Shown in pieces: positions 24,359 through 32,383 of a DNA stretch of 64,000 nucleotides. Below the pieces are notes generated by a model. That model made no database searches, had not been told where the DNA came from, and worked only from the letters and a program-made list of their open reading frames with translations. Positions within the stretch are counted from its first letter, which is position 1, and each line of letters opens with the position of its first letter. The stretch is from Colwellia sp. MB3u-41 (GTDB lineage: Bacteria > Pseudomonadota > Gammaproteobacteria > Enterobacterales > Alteromonadaceae): assembly GCF_014076845.1 (NCBI RefSeq), contig NZ_JACGUT010000072.1:1-64000 (forward strand), in the 5' to 3' direction. Made by a program: the position numbers and the translations under genes.

Positions 24359-24376
24359 TTGCACTAAGTAAGCCAA
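24359..24376 (-). promoter_or_regulatory. sigma-54-like promoter of the wza operon
   Basis: On the minus strand TTGGCTTACTTAGTGCAA has GG, ten bases, GC, the invariant spacing of a -24/-12 promoter. It lies about 52 bases before the wza start codon. Confidence 0.6.
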
Positions 24377-24423
24377 CAATAAAAAAACATAAGTATATGT
24401 TTTTTTTGGCTTTTACTTTTACT

Positions 24424-24441
24424 TGCAAATTGTTTTTGCAT
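24424..24441 (-). promoter_or_regulatory. candidate upstream activator site for wza
   Basis: TGCAAATTGTTTTTGCA, with TGCAAA and TTTGCA-like ends, sits about 50-65 bases upstream of the -24 element. Its first 15 bases match the site at 14423 except at one position. Confidence 0.5.
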
Positions 24442-24613
24442 TTTGGGAGGCGTTATAAGGATGGTTTTTAATTTGCGAAACACAGTAAAAGGGATGATGT
24501 TCTGCTAAGAAGCCCTTAATATGATTGTTTAGAGCAACAACAAACCCAATGAAATATTTTTATTGGGTTGTAGTATTATATGGAAAGTGTGAATTCATAG
24601 CGATATCGGGTAG

Positions 24614-24639
24614 AATAAGCGATGTTGATATCGCTTATT
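24614..24639. repeat. 10-bp perfect inverted repeat downstream of the priming transferase
   Basis: AATAAGCGAT and ATCGCTTATT pair around a 6-base loop. It begins 38 bases after the stop of the priming transferase gene on the minus strand. It may act as a terminator, though no clear T run follows. A second repeat (AACCCAAT / ATTGGGTT) lies at 24543-24569. Confidence 0.45.
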
Positions 24640-24676
24640 TGTAGGTTATTTTATTGGTAAATTCTTTATCGATTAA

Positions 24677-25375
24677 TTAATAAGCCCCTTGAGCTTTTAA
24701 GACAACGGGGATCGTAGCCAGTATGATCTTGATATCCAATAAGGTACTTTGTTGCCACAAGTAACTCTTATCGAGATTAACTTGGGTTTTAAAATTGGTG
24801 TCTGCTCGCCCAGATACTTGCCATAAGCCAGACAGTCCTGGTAAGCCATTAAGGCGGCCTAAGGCAAGGTATGAATATTCATCGACTTCATTTGACAATG
24901 CAGGGCGAGGGCCGATTAAAACCATATCACCGATGATAATATTGTAAAACTGTGGTAGTTCATCAATGGAAAATTTTCGGATGAACCAGCCCATAGTGGT
25001 AATACGTGGGTCCTTTTTGTACTTCTTACAGACACCGTCACGATCACTTTGACTTGGATCAGGTTCTTGGTAGTTTGGATCACTTTTAAGATACATTGAA
25101 CGAAATTTGTACATTCTGAAATGCCGACCATATTTACCGATACGATCTTGACTGTATAAAAAGCTCCCCTTACTTTCTAAACAAATAATGACGGTGGTAA
25201 TGAGTAAAATCGGCGTCAACAGGATTAATGCCACTAGCGCTATTAACCTTTGAATAAACAAAGGTATTCCACGATGTTTACCCAAAGTCTGCTCCTGTCT
25301 AGGCAAGTCGAAATTAGTTGCAATGTCTTGCTCCGCTGGCGTCTCTAGATAAAATATATTGTCAATATTCATCAT
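24677..25375 (-). CDS. undecaprenyl-phosphate sugar phosphotransferase (priming)
   Basis: A 232-residue bacterial sugar transferase (PF02397 type). One membrane helix (RLIALVALILLTPILLITTV) precedes the catalytic core: FRMYKFRSMY, then RKFSIDELPQFYNIIIGDM, VLIGPRPALSNEV and GLSGLWQVSGR. The Asp-Glu pair in SIDELPQ is the catalytic region. It transfers a sugar-1-phosphate from a UDP-sugar to undecaprenyl phosphate to start each repeat unit. The short N-terminus lacks the four-helix domain of WcaJ-type proteins. It is 8 bases after the GT26 gene, in a two-gene operon. Confidence 0.92.
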   Translation of the reverse strand: MMNIDNIFYLETPAEQDIATNFDLPRQEQTLGKHRGIPLFIQRLIALVALILLTPILLITTVIICLESKGSFLYSQDRIGKYGRHFRMYKFRSMYLKSDPNYQEPDPSQSDRDGVCKKYKKDPRITTMGWFIRKFSIDELPQFYNIIIGDMVLIGPRPALSNEVDEYSYLALGRLNGLPGLSGLWQVSGRADTNFKTQVNLDKSYLWQQSTLLDIKIILATIPVVLKAQGAY

Positions 25376-25383
25376 TAATATCC

Positions 25384-26676
25384 TTAGCTTGCTTGATTAA
25401 GTATAAAAGTACGAATTAAAAATAAAGGGTTACCTATAATGTAACGAGTGAACTTTACTTTAGGCTCTTGAATAAGGCGCCATACCCATTCCATGCCAAG
25501 CTCTCTCATCCATAGTGGCGCACGAGATATCTTTCCAGAGTAAAAATCAAATAAACCACCAACCGCCAGAGCCGTCCGACAATTAATGAGATTTTTATGT
25601 TGAATGAGCCATTTTTCTTGCGCAGGAGAGCCCATTGCAACGAGCAAAATGTCTGCATTGGATCCATTGATTTTATCAATCACTTTAAGAGAACTGCTTG
25701 CCTCGAAATAACCATGTTCGCTGCCAGCAATTTGCAGCCCTGGATATTGCCCGCAAAGATTTTTGGCTGTAGTTTCGGCAACATTAGGTTTTCCACCCAG
25801 TAAATAAATTGATACATTATTTGCAATAGCCGCCTTGCATAACCGTGGCAACATATCAGTGCCGTTGACATTATCTTTAAGCTGTATTCCAATTTTTTTA
25901 GCAGCAATACGCATGCCTAAACCATCAGCAAAACAACGGTCTGCTTGATTAATATGAACTTTGAATTTTGGGGATTTATGCGCTAGGTTAACCGAATTTA
26001 CATTGACAAAAAAACTGACTTTACATCTTTGTTTGATTGTAGGCTCCAAGGGTTTAGTCATTACCCAGTTTATTGCCTCCGCCATGTAATCGTTATTAAT
26101 TTTTAGCCCAAAAAGGGAAAATTTTTCAGGGCAATGTAAGTGTGAACTCTCCCTGCTAAAAATTAATTGACTTATTACCCCTCTACATATCAGTAAAAGG
26201 TAACTGGTTCGTGTCCCTGAAAATTGTTTTTCAAGTAAAACGACTTTATCAACAGTATGCAACCCACCAGATTGATGCACTGTTATTGCATCAAAGAAAC
26301 CTGCTTGAATGTGTCTATAGTGAGACAACGCGGCTTTATCTTTGCTGGTCAGCTCGATATTTATTGGCATACCACATAAACTAATACGTTTGCTAACTAC
26401 CGCCCCTAATGCCGCTATATTTTTCATCACACCTGAACTAAAATGATAATAGTCGACTACTCGGTTTAAACAATCCTGATGTCGTACTTGTTGCAGTACT
26501 GATTTTTTTTGCAAAAGTGCCAGCACGGTATTTACAACAATAATCGGTAAACATAGTACTAATAAACACGTACTAATGACTCGGTTAAATTCACATCCCT
26601 TATAGAGCTTATCTTGTGATTGCTTTATTTCTATATTCTTCGGCTTGAACATTATTTGTATAAATTTAGATGACAT
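25384..26676 (-). CDS. WecG/TagA/CpsF (GT26) glycosyltransferase with an extra N-terminal domain
   Basis: A 430-residue protein. The C-terminal 240 residues are a GT26 enzyme: ADGLGMRIAAKK, NGTDMLPRLCKAA, SIYLLGGKPNVAETTAKNL, ILLVAMGSPAQEKWL, and AVGGLFDFYSGKISRAPLWM. GT26 enzymes transfer a ManNAc(A)-type or glucose sugar to the lipid-linked first sugar. The first 190 residues are extra: a hydrophobic helix (STCLLVLCLPIIVVNTVLAL), then KKSVLQQVRHQDCLNRVV, resembling the start of PGT-type priming transferases but lacking their catalytic core. It may be a degenerate fused module. Confidence 0.85.
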   Translation of the reverse strand: MSSKFIQIMFKPKNIEIKQSQDKLYKGCEFNRVISTCLLVLCLPIIVVNTVLALLQKKSVLQQVRHQDCLNRVVDYYHFSSGVMKNIAALGAVVSKRISLCGMPINIELTSKDKAALSHYRHIQAGFFDAITVHQSGGLHTVDKVVLLEKQFSGTRTSYLLLICRGVISQLIFSRESSHLHCPEKFSLFGLKINNDYMAEAINWVMTKPLEPTIKQRCKVSFFVNVNSVNLAHKSPKFKVHINQADRCFADGLGMRIAAKKIGIQLKDNVNGTDMLPRLCKAAIANNVSIYLLGGKPNVAETTAKNLCGQYPGLQIAGSEHGYFEASSSLKVIDKINGSNADILLVAMGSPAQEKWLIQHKNLINCRTALAVGGLFDFYSGKISRAPLWMRELGMEWVWRLIQEPKVKFTRYIIGNPLFLIRTFILNQAS

Positions 26677-26753
26677 TTTTTTCTCCGCAAACTAGAAATA
26701 TTAGGGTTAAGTAGAACCGGTGGTTGTCCTTATCAATTTATCATAAGTAGTGC

Positions 26754-26770
26754 AGCTTAAATCATGCCAA
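26754..26770 (-). promoter_or_regulatory. sigma-54-like promoter of the GT26-priming transferase operon
   Basis: On the minus strand TTGGCATGATTTAAGCTG gives TGGCATG-N4-AAGC, with GG and GC ten bases apart. It is 78 bases before the GT26 start. A weaker upstream match TGCAACTT lies at 26852-26859. Confidence 0.6.
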
Positions 26771-26896
26771 CTTTTATAATAATAAGTCATTGTTTTTATT
26801 GTTTATTTATTTGTGAGGATGATTTTATAATTTTAATTATCGTTTTGGATATGCAACTTGAAAATATTATTAAAATGAAAAATCTTAAATAAATAA

Positions 26897-27637
26897 TCAG
26901 GTATCATCAGTTTTAGAAAAAAAATCGGTAGTATGCAGTGCAGATTTGGTTAGTTTTATTAAGGGATCTTGATGGTCATTTAGCAGATACAATGTCTGGG
27001 CATATTCCTGTAATATAGTGAGTATTCTGGTACCTCGTCCAAGCAGTTTGTGGCTAAGATTAAGAAAAAAATTTTGACGTAGGGGGCCAAAACTAAAATG
27101 TCTTATATAATCAGATAAATGTATATCGTAGGTGTTGTTCCAACGTCTATTAAGTGTACAGACAAATTGACAATTTTGGGTGTGCTCAATAATATGTCCA
27201 TTTTCCCCCCAGCCAACATCATGTTCAGGTAATACTGAGAGGTGTCTAGCCGAGATAACGTCTACTAACCATTGTTGTATTTTATAATGATTTTTAACCA
27301 AGATCACACCAGAGTTAAAACGTCCGCTATAGCTCTTAGCAAGGTATAAATATTTATTTGGCCGAAGTAGTGATTCAAGTTGATATGCACTTGTCTTAAT
27401 ATAAGCATCAGCATCGACAAATAATACCGTGTTATATCCTGCCTTTAACGCTTCAAGCATTACGGTTAACTTTAACCAACAACATTCGACACCCATAGAA
27501 GTGAAATAAGGACGACAGATCACCCTATACTCATAGCCATAATGCTTTGCATATGCTCGCTGTGAACTTATACAATCACGGTACAACCACTGATAACCGT
27601 TTAGGGCAATACTAAAGATCAATGTTTTATTTTGCAT
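26897..27637 (-). CDS. glycosyltransferase of the nucleotide-diphospho-sugar type (GT34/GMA12-like)
   Basis: A 246-residue protein. LIFSIALNGYQWLYRDCISS and AYAKHYGYEYRVI open it, and VLFVDADAYI is a DxD metal site, followed by FNSGVILVKNH and HDVGWGENGHIIEH. This order (HxxYA...GY, DADA, NSG) is that of the galactosyl/mannosyltransferase GMA12/MNN10-like group. It is a single gene with its own sigma-54-like promoter, divergent from the LruC-domain gene. It likely adds a side sugar to the EPS. Confidence 0.75.
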   Translation of the reverse strand: MQNKTLIFSIALNGYQWLYRDCISSQRAYAKHYGYEYRVICRPYFTSMGVECCWLKLTVMLEALKAGYNTVLFVDADAYIKTSAYQLESLLRPNKYLYLAKSYSGRFNSGVILVKNHYKIQQWLVDVISARHLSVLPEHDVGWGENGHIIEHTQNCQFVCTLNRRWNNTYDIHLSDYIRHFSFGPLRQNFFLNLSHKLLGRGTRILTILQEYAQTLYLLNDHQDPLIKLTKSALHTTDFFSKTDDT

Positions 27638-27680
27638 ATTCGTTGCCTATTATTTTGATTAACAATCAGGTAATAACTAT

Positions 27681-27698
27681 TAGCAAGAACCAATCCAT
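27681..27698 (-). promoter_or_regulatory. sigma-54-like promoter of the GT34-like gene
   Basis: On the minus strand TGGATTGGTTCTTGCTA fits TGGCACG-N4-TTGCW well, with GG and GC ten bases apart and a full TTGCT at -12. It lies about 45 bases upstream of the start codon. Confidence 0.65.
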
Positions 27699-27750
27699 AT
27701 AATACCAGGTTGAAATTGGCGCTTTCTCTCTGCGAATTGATAAAATATCT

Positions 27751-27776
27751 TTTTTTGCGATGCAAATTGCAAAAAA
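27751..27776. promoter_or_regulatory. palindromic activator site between divergent sigma-54 promoters
   Basis: Six T then GC at the left and GC then six A at the right frame a core containing TTTGCGATGCAAATTGC. TTTGC-GAT-GCAAA is a perfect 5-3-5 palindrome and TGCAAATT (27761-27768) is the shared element. It lies 55-90 bases from each promoter, so one site could serve both. Confidence 0.55.
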
Positions 27777-27845
27777 TATCAATATTTTTTCTTTATGACA
27801 AGCTATAAAGCACCTGAGCAGTTGCTTTATAGGGGGATGTAAAAC

Positions 27846-27862
27846 TTGGCTTGATGTTAGCA
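27846..27862 (+). promoter_or_regulatory. sigma-54-like promoter of the LruC-domain operon
   Basis: TTGGCTTGATGTTAGCA has GG, ten bases, GC. It is about 80 bases before ATG 27942, leaving a normal leader. Confidence 0.6.
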
Positions 27863-27941
27863 TTGTATTCTTGGTAATCCGGATACAACCACCATCTCGA
27901 TGGACCACTTAAGATTAGTTACAGGATCAGGAAGCAATATT

Positions 27942-29576
27942 ATGAAAAAACAATTCAGCTTTAGTTTTATCAGTATATTAATACTACTGAGTTATTCTAC
28001 CTTAGCCACAGAGCAAGAAAATGGCGATTATGTTTGGCAATTTCTGTCTGGACAACCTTGGCCTATTGGATATAATCAAAATATTGGTAAGCCAGATAAT
28101 TTATTGTGGAGTGCCAGTGAATACACCACGGACTTCTTTGCTCGTATCAATAATGCACTGCCAGAAAGTGAGTTAAATGAAGCTTTTTTAACTGATGATT
28201 GTGGGTCAATAGTCGATCTAGATGAGGAAGGTGAAGTATTTGTTACTTTTGTTCACGAAGGAACGGACTATAAAAATGCCTTTGGTTTTTTCACTTTTGA
28301 TCGGGACAATCCGCCACAATCCAGCGCCGAAGTAATGGAAACTATTATTTTCCCAAATTTATCGTTTCCTCATATGGCCAGTGGCCATCGATTAAGTTTG
28401 GGCACTTTTCCTGCGGGTACCAGCATAGGATTTTTGATTGCGGCTAATGGCTTTGATTATTATACTGGCGTAAGAACAGAAGAAATCCCTTACTACTACT
28501 CATTACAATATCTTAATCCAGAAGAGGATCCTACTTTACGTCAACATACGGTGCTACTTTATGATGAAGAGGTGGGCGAAGTGATTTTGGGTTTTGAAGA
28601 TTTACCGGGAACATGGGGAGATAATGATTTTAATGATGCGGTATTTAGCATTAAAACAAGCCCAGGAACCGCGATACATAACGAATCCCTTACCAAGGTG
28701 CCTGACGTTAACGATAGTGATGCAGATGGTTTAATTGACTCCTTGGATGAATTTCCAGAAGATTATCGACGTGCATACAGTACATATTTCCCCAGTCAAA
28801 CGGAGTTTGTGACCCTTGCTTATGAGGATAATTGGCCAAAACTTGGCGATTACGACTTTAACGATTTGGTTGTCAAAGAGCGCTTTCAGACAACTTATGA
28901 TGCTTCAGGTCTCGTCAGTGGTTTCATTATTCAGGGTTTTATATCCGCTCGTGGCGGATCAAACGCTAATGGATTTGCGCTCAGGTTAGTCGACATTCCA
29001 GCGTCGCAAGTTGAATATGCCAACTTTCAGATAAATAATATCACTTATGATAAAAAAACAGAGTCAAATCAGTCAGATGCAGTTATCTCTTTATGGGGTA
29101 ATAGTAAAGTCTTTACTGATACGGGTGAAACTGGCCAATGTTCGTTGTTTAATACGAACAAAAACTGTGCTGAATTTGCCCCTGTCGAATTTACTTTTGA
29201 CCTAAGGTTTACCAATGGTTTACTATCTTTGAATCATTCTGTAATCGATTTTTTTATCTATCGTTCAAATGATCGTACCCTGGAAATTCATATGCCGGGC
29301 TATGCGCCAACAGACTGGTTTAACTTTGCTCGTTTTGGAACCGCCGACGACACTTCTGATGTTAGTCAAGAACGATACTTTAGATCTACGAATAATTTAC
29401 CCTGGGGTTTAAAAATCAGTGATAACTGGGCTTACCCCCGTGAATATATCGATGTGTTGTGGGCTTATCCCGATTATGAAGAGTGGGTTGAAAGTTCAGG
29501 AGGTTTGGCAACGGCGTGGTATAAAACCAGTAATCGTACAAGCCACTTTTATGTTCCCACAATAATTAACCCATAA
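27942..29576 (+). CDS. secreted LruC / DUF4114 domain protein
   Basis: A 544-residue exported protein. I choose ATG 27942 (AGGA upstream, then signal peptide MKKQFSFSFISILILLSYST) over the in-frame ATG at 27900. Two related calcium-like motifs mark it: FEDLPGTWGDNDFNDAVFSI, as in DUF4114, and YEDNWPKLGDYDFNDLVVKE, as in the LruC family. Between them DVNDSDADGLIDSLDEFPED looks like a thrombospondin type 3 or EF-hand-like calcium repeat. It has no sortase or PEP-CTERM tail. Driven by a sigma-54-like promoter next to the EPS genes, it may be a matrix or surface protein exported with the polysaccharide. Confidence 0.8.
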   Translation: MKKQFSFSFISILILLSYSTLATEQENGDYVWQFLSGQPWPIGYNQNIGKPDNLLWSASEYTTDFFARINNALPESELNEAFLTDDCGSIVDLDEEGEVFVTFVHEGTDYKNAFGFFTFDRDNPPQSSAEVMETIIFPNLSFPHMASGHRLSLGTFPAGTSIGFLIAANGFDYYTGVRTEEIPYYYSLQYLNPEEDPTLRQHTVLLYDEEVGEVILGFEDLPGTWGDNDFNDAVFSIKTSPGTAIHNESLTKVPDVNDSDADGLIDSLDEFPEDYRRAYSTYFPSQTEFVTLAYEDNWPKLGDYDFNDLVVKERFQTTYDASGLVSGFIIQGFISARGGSNANGFALRLVDIPASQVEYANFQINNITYDKKTESNQSDAVISLWGNSKVFTDTGETGQCSLFNTNKNCAEFAPVEFTFDLRFTNGLLSLNHSVIDFFIYRSNDRTLEIHMPGYAPTDWFNFARFGTADDTSDVSQERYFRSTNNLPWGLKISDNWAYPREYIDVLWAYPDYEEWVESSGGLATAWYKTSNRTSHFYVPTIINP

Positions 29577-29589
29577 AAGGATAAAGAAA

Positions 29590-30099
29590 ATGAATAATTT
29601 ATTGTTAAATAAAAGGTATGTTTTAAGGCCAACTACCATTGGACTTGTATTGATTATACTGTTTTTGGCTTTATTTTTACCTGCTGACGCCAATGAAAAT
29701 ACACGACAGGATCATCAGCCAATGGCTGGAAAACTTGATACAAATGCGGGTCGTTCAAAAGAGCTATATGTTGAACCTGAGTTTCGTTTTGATACGTTTA
29801 AACTGATGACCGTAGATATATCAGTAGTTGACATAAATGGGAACCCTGTTGCTGGGGCAATTGCGCTTATTTCGAATATACCGGAAGAGGTTTTAGACCT
29901 GTATGATCAACGACTCGAACAAAAATCGCTAATAGGTGTTGTGCGCTCAGATGAATATGGGCGTGTTTACCAAACGTTAGAGCTCTCAAGTTCAGTCAAA
30001 AGGGTTTTGCTTGAGCTGAACATACAAAGTGAGAACAATAAAGTCATTATTGAATTAGATAATACAGAATACATAAGCCATTTTTTTCAAGTGGAATAA
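29590..30099 (+). CDS. exported small protein with a carboxypeptidase-regulatory-like domain
   Basis: A 169-residue protein, 13 bases after the LruC gene, hence same operon. An N-terminal hydrophobic segment (about 14-35, TTIGLVLIILFLALFLPADA) is a signal or anchor. The mature part TVDISVVDINGNPVAGAIAL, then IGVVRSDEYGRVYQTLELSS, has the pattern of a transthyretin-like or CarboxypepD_reg beta-sandwich, which often mediates binding outside the cell. No catalytic residues are seen. It probably works with the LruC protein; its function is unknown. Confidence 0.65.
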   Translation: MNNLLLNKRYVLRPTTIGLVLIILFLALFLPADANENTRQDHQPMAGKLDTNAGRSKELYVEPEFRFDTFKLMTVDISVVDINGNPVAGAIALISNIPEEVLDLYDQRLEQKSLIGVVRSDEYGRVYQTLELSSSVKRVLLELNIQSENNKVIIELDNTEYISHFFQVE

Positions 30100-30277
30100 G
30101 GCGAAAATAATTTTAAATGCTAGTCAACATGAAACCAACTAATAATGAGGTTCGTGTTGACGGTGAATAAATGTCAATTATATAAGATACGCGAACAACA
30201 AAATAGTTAGTTAGTAAATTTAATCCCCTCGATAGTACGTTTGATATGAAGCAAAAATATTGATTAACTATAGAAAG

Positions 30278-30310
30278 TTGGTCAAACGCCGACCATTTTT
30301 TATTTTATCT
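30278..30310 (+). terminator. terminator between convergent LruC operon and kinase gene
   Basis: TTGGTC, loop AAACGCC, GACCA, then TTTTTTATTTT. On the plus strand this is a usable intrinsic terminator for the LruC operon. A further inverted repeat GTCAACA / TGTTGAC lies at 30123-30161. Confidence 0.55.
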
Positions 30311-30344
30311 GAGATAAATTGCCATTAATAAAAAGGTGGGATTT

Positions 30345-31838
30345 TTATTTGACTGACATTTTTATAAAAGATATTTCAAAAGTTGTTCCTACACCTTCAA
30401 TAGACTTGACGGTTATTGTTGCATCATGGGCCTCAATAATTGCAAAAGAAACAGATAAGCCCAATCCAGTTCCTTCTCCCACAGGTTTGGTCGTAAAGAA
30501 CGGTGTAAAAAGCTGTTTGAGAATTTTTTTGTCCATGCCACTCCCTGTATCAGAGACCCTAATAATCAACGAATCATCAGTTTCCCTGCCCGTTATACTT
30601 AAGACGCCATCATTATCCATTGCATAAGACGCATTGACAAAAAGATTAACAAATACTTGCTGCAGTTGCCCCTTATTACCCATGATAAAGGGCAGGTAAT
30701 CGGTTAGTTCATTTTCAATGTTATGGTTGTACCTTAGAGAAGAAACTTTGAGAGCACCTTCAATGCAGCCAACAATAGACATTTCACAAAATGCGGTCTT
30801 TCCGCTATGTGAAAAGGTTTTTAGGCTATCAACTATGTCTCTTACTCTATCAATGCCATCAATATTTGATCGCAGTAAACTAAAGGCATCAGTGGCAATG
30901 TAATCAATATCAGCTTCGCTGATGAATTGTTCAAAAGACTCCAGATTTAATGAATGATGCTCAGACAGGTGATGCTTAATATCCCGGTATAGTGCATTGT
31001 ATACTTTTAAGTCATCAAGTAATATTTCCATATTGGAGCGAATGAAAGCAATAGGGTTGTTAATTTCATGGGCCACCCCCGCTGAAAGTTGACCAAGTAA
31101 TGCCATTTTTTCATACTGCATTAATTGGCCTTTAGCCCTTTCTAAACTTGTAACACTATCATTTAATTTACTTTTATTTTCAATCATTTGAACATCATTT
31201 AATCTGCGCCTAATACTACTGAGTAAGTGTCCTTTGGCAGTATCTAAGACAAATAACGATTCTTTGTCTAAATATTCGGCACGACTCAAAAATGTAATCC
31301 ACACTTTTTGCTCATTGTGTAATTGAATATTAAAATAAACGAGCCAGTTAAATCCTGCTAACTGTCCTTTCTCTTTTAGGGGGATTGGTGCCACAGACCA
31401 AGACTGATAAACGGCATCTTGAGCTAGTGGTAAATACTCCATGTATGCTAAGAGAAATTCTTGATTGAGTGACCACCCAGTCTCCTTATTCCAAAGTTGA
31501 GTATTATTAAAATCTACGGTTGAGCCCAATTTAGTCACGAGGAAAAAACCATATTCTGCCGAGAAAAAATTGCCTGTTAACTCAACCGTATTTAACATTA
31601 GCTCTGTCATCGATAGTTTGGAAATAACATCATCAGATGCTTTAGCAAGAAACTCTAGTTCGGCCTGTTTTTTTTTAGCGTTAACTAAAGACGCTTGCAA
31701 AGACTGATTGGTCTCGTAGAGTTCTCTTGAGTAATTTTCAAGTTGCTGCTCAGCTAAACATCTTGCCTTCCTCTCTCTTTGTGCTTTACGTTCATAAACA
31801 GCTAATTGTTTTCTCAGGGACTCCAAAGCGTCTTTCAT
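30345..31838 (-). CDS. H-NOX-associated sensor histidine kinase
   Basis: A 497-residue kinase without membrane helices. Residues 1-65 are a coiled coil (RKQLAVYERKAQRERKAR), and 66-215 form a GAF/HNOBA-like sensing region. A second coil leads to the HisKA box with His257 (LSAGVAHEINNP). The ATPase boxes are clear: N-box VFVNLFVNASYAM (395-407), G1 DTGSGM (430-435) and G2 GTGLGLS (456-462). Its ATG overlaps the H-NOX stop (ATGA), so kinase and sensor are coupled. In known pairs NO-bound H-NOX inhibits the kinase. No receiver domain is attached; the NtrC-type regulator at 12907-14361 is a candidate partner. Confidence 0.92.
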   Translation of the reverse strand: MKDALESLRKQLAVYERKAQRERKARCLAEQQLENYSRELYETNQSLQASLVNAKKKQAELEFLAKASDDVISKLSMTELMLNTVELTGNFFSAEYGFFLVTKLGSTVDFNNTQLWNKETGWSLNQEFLLAYMEYLPLAQDAVYQSWSVAPIPLKEKGQLAGFNWLVYFNIQLHNEQKVWITFLSRAEYLDKESLFVLDTAKGHLLSSIRRRLNDVQMIENKSKLNDSVTSLERAKGQLMQYEKMALLGQLSAGVAHEINNPIAFIRSNMEILLDDLKVYNALYRDIKHHLSEHHSLNLESFEQFISEADIDYIATDAFSLLRSNIDGIDRVRDIVDSLKTFSHSGKTAFCEMSIVGCIEGALKVSSLRYNHNIENELTDYLPFIMGNKGQLQQVFVNLFVNASYAMDNDGVLSITGRETDDSLIIRVSDTGSGMDKKILKQLFTPFFTTKPVGEGTGLGLSVSFAIIEAHDATITVKSIEGVGTTFEISFIKMSVK

Positions 31839-32383
31839 AATTTTTCAACCTTTATTAAACAACGTTGTTGACCTTCATGCTCACATTCAATCTGACAGAC
31901 GTTGACACTTTGGCCAGTATGTTCAGCTAAGCCATGAACTAACCCCTCACAAAAATAACACAGTTGACGATTTGATTTGTAGTGAAAAATTAATGTCGTA
32001 GGTGTCTCGTCAATAAATATAAATTCTGGTAATAAAGCCTCTGGTTCGAATTTTTTAACTTCACTATGAATTAAGTTTTGTACCTTATGTAAGAATTCAA
32101 AAACATCTTTTATCTTGTCTGTGTTTGCGCTGGCTGGAATATGAGGGTAAATAGCGCTAAAGAAAAAATGGCCAAAAGCCTGTTGAATTCTTTTGATGGA
32201 AATATTTTTTTTCTTTTTTATTAATCTAAAGAGAATCATTAATTCTTGATCATCATAAATAATAGTTGAAGTGAATGCTCCTTCACTCGTTAAGTTAGCT
32301 GCTGTCAACAAGTCATCCCAAAAAAATTCTCCCCAACGTTCTACAATAAATTCATTAAATTTAATTAAAACCATTCCTTTCAT
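31835..32383 (-). CDS. H-NOX heme nitric oxide sensor
   Basis: A 182-residue HNOB-family protein (PF07700 type). It begins MKGMVLIKFNEFIVERWGE. The proximal heme ligand is His106 in NLIHSEVKKFEP, with conserved Pro119 close behind, and the heme-propionate motif Y-x-S-x-R is YKSNR (135-139). The C-terminal Cys163, Cys167, His169 and Cys175 resemble the zinc-binding group reported in some proteobacterial H-NOX. The protein binds NO at ferrous heme and signals to the co-transcribed kinase. Residues 37-43 are FTSTIIY, the usual TSTxxY region. In related bacteria such pairs control biofilm. Confidence 0.93.
   Translation of the reverse strand: MKGMVLIKFNEFIVERWGEFFWDDLLTAANLTSEGAFTSTIIYDDQELMILFRLIKKKKNISIKRIQQAFGHFFFSAIYPHIPASANTDKIKDVFEFLHKVQNLIHSEVKKFEPEALLPEFIFIDETPTTLIFHYKSNRQLCYFCEGLVHGLAEHTGQSVNVCQIECEHEGQQRCLIKVEKL

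Noticed and set aside
27666-27908. 80-codon minus-strand ORF
   Set aside because: It covers the divergent sigma-54 promoters and palindrome, has no RBS and no family; better read as regulatory DNA.
27942-30099. PEP-CTERM / exosortase system
   Set aside because: The sigma-54 regulator and EPS genes recall such loci, but no exosortase gene and no PEP-CTERM tail were found on any secreted protein here.
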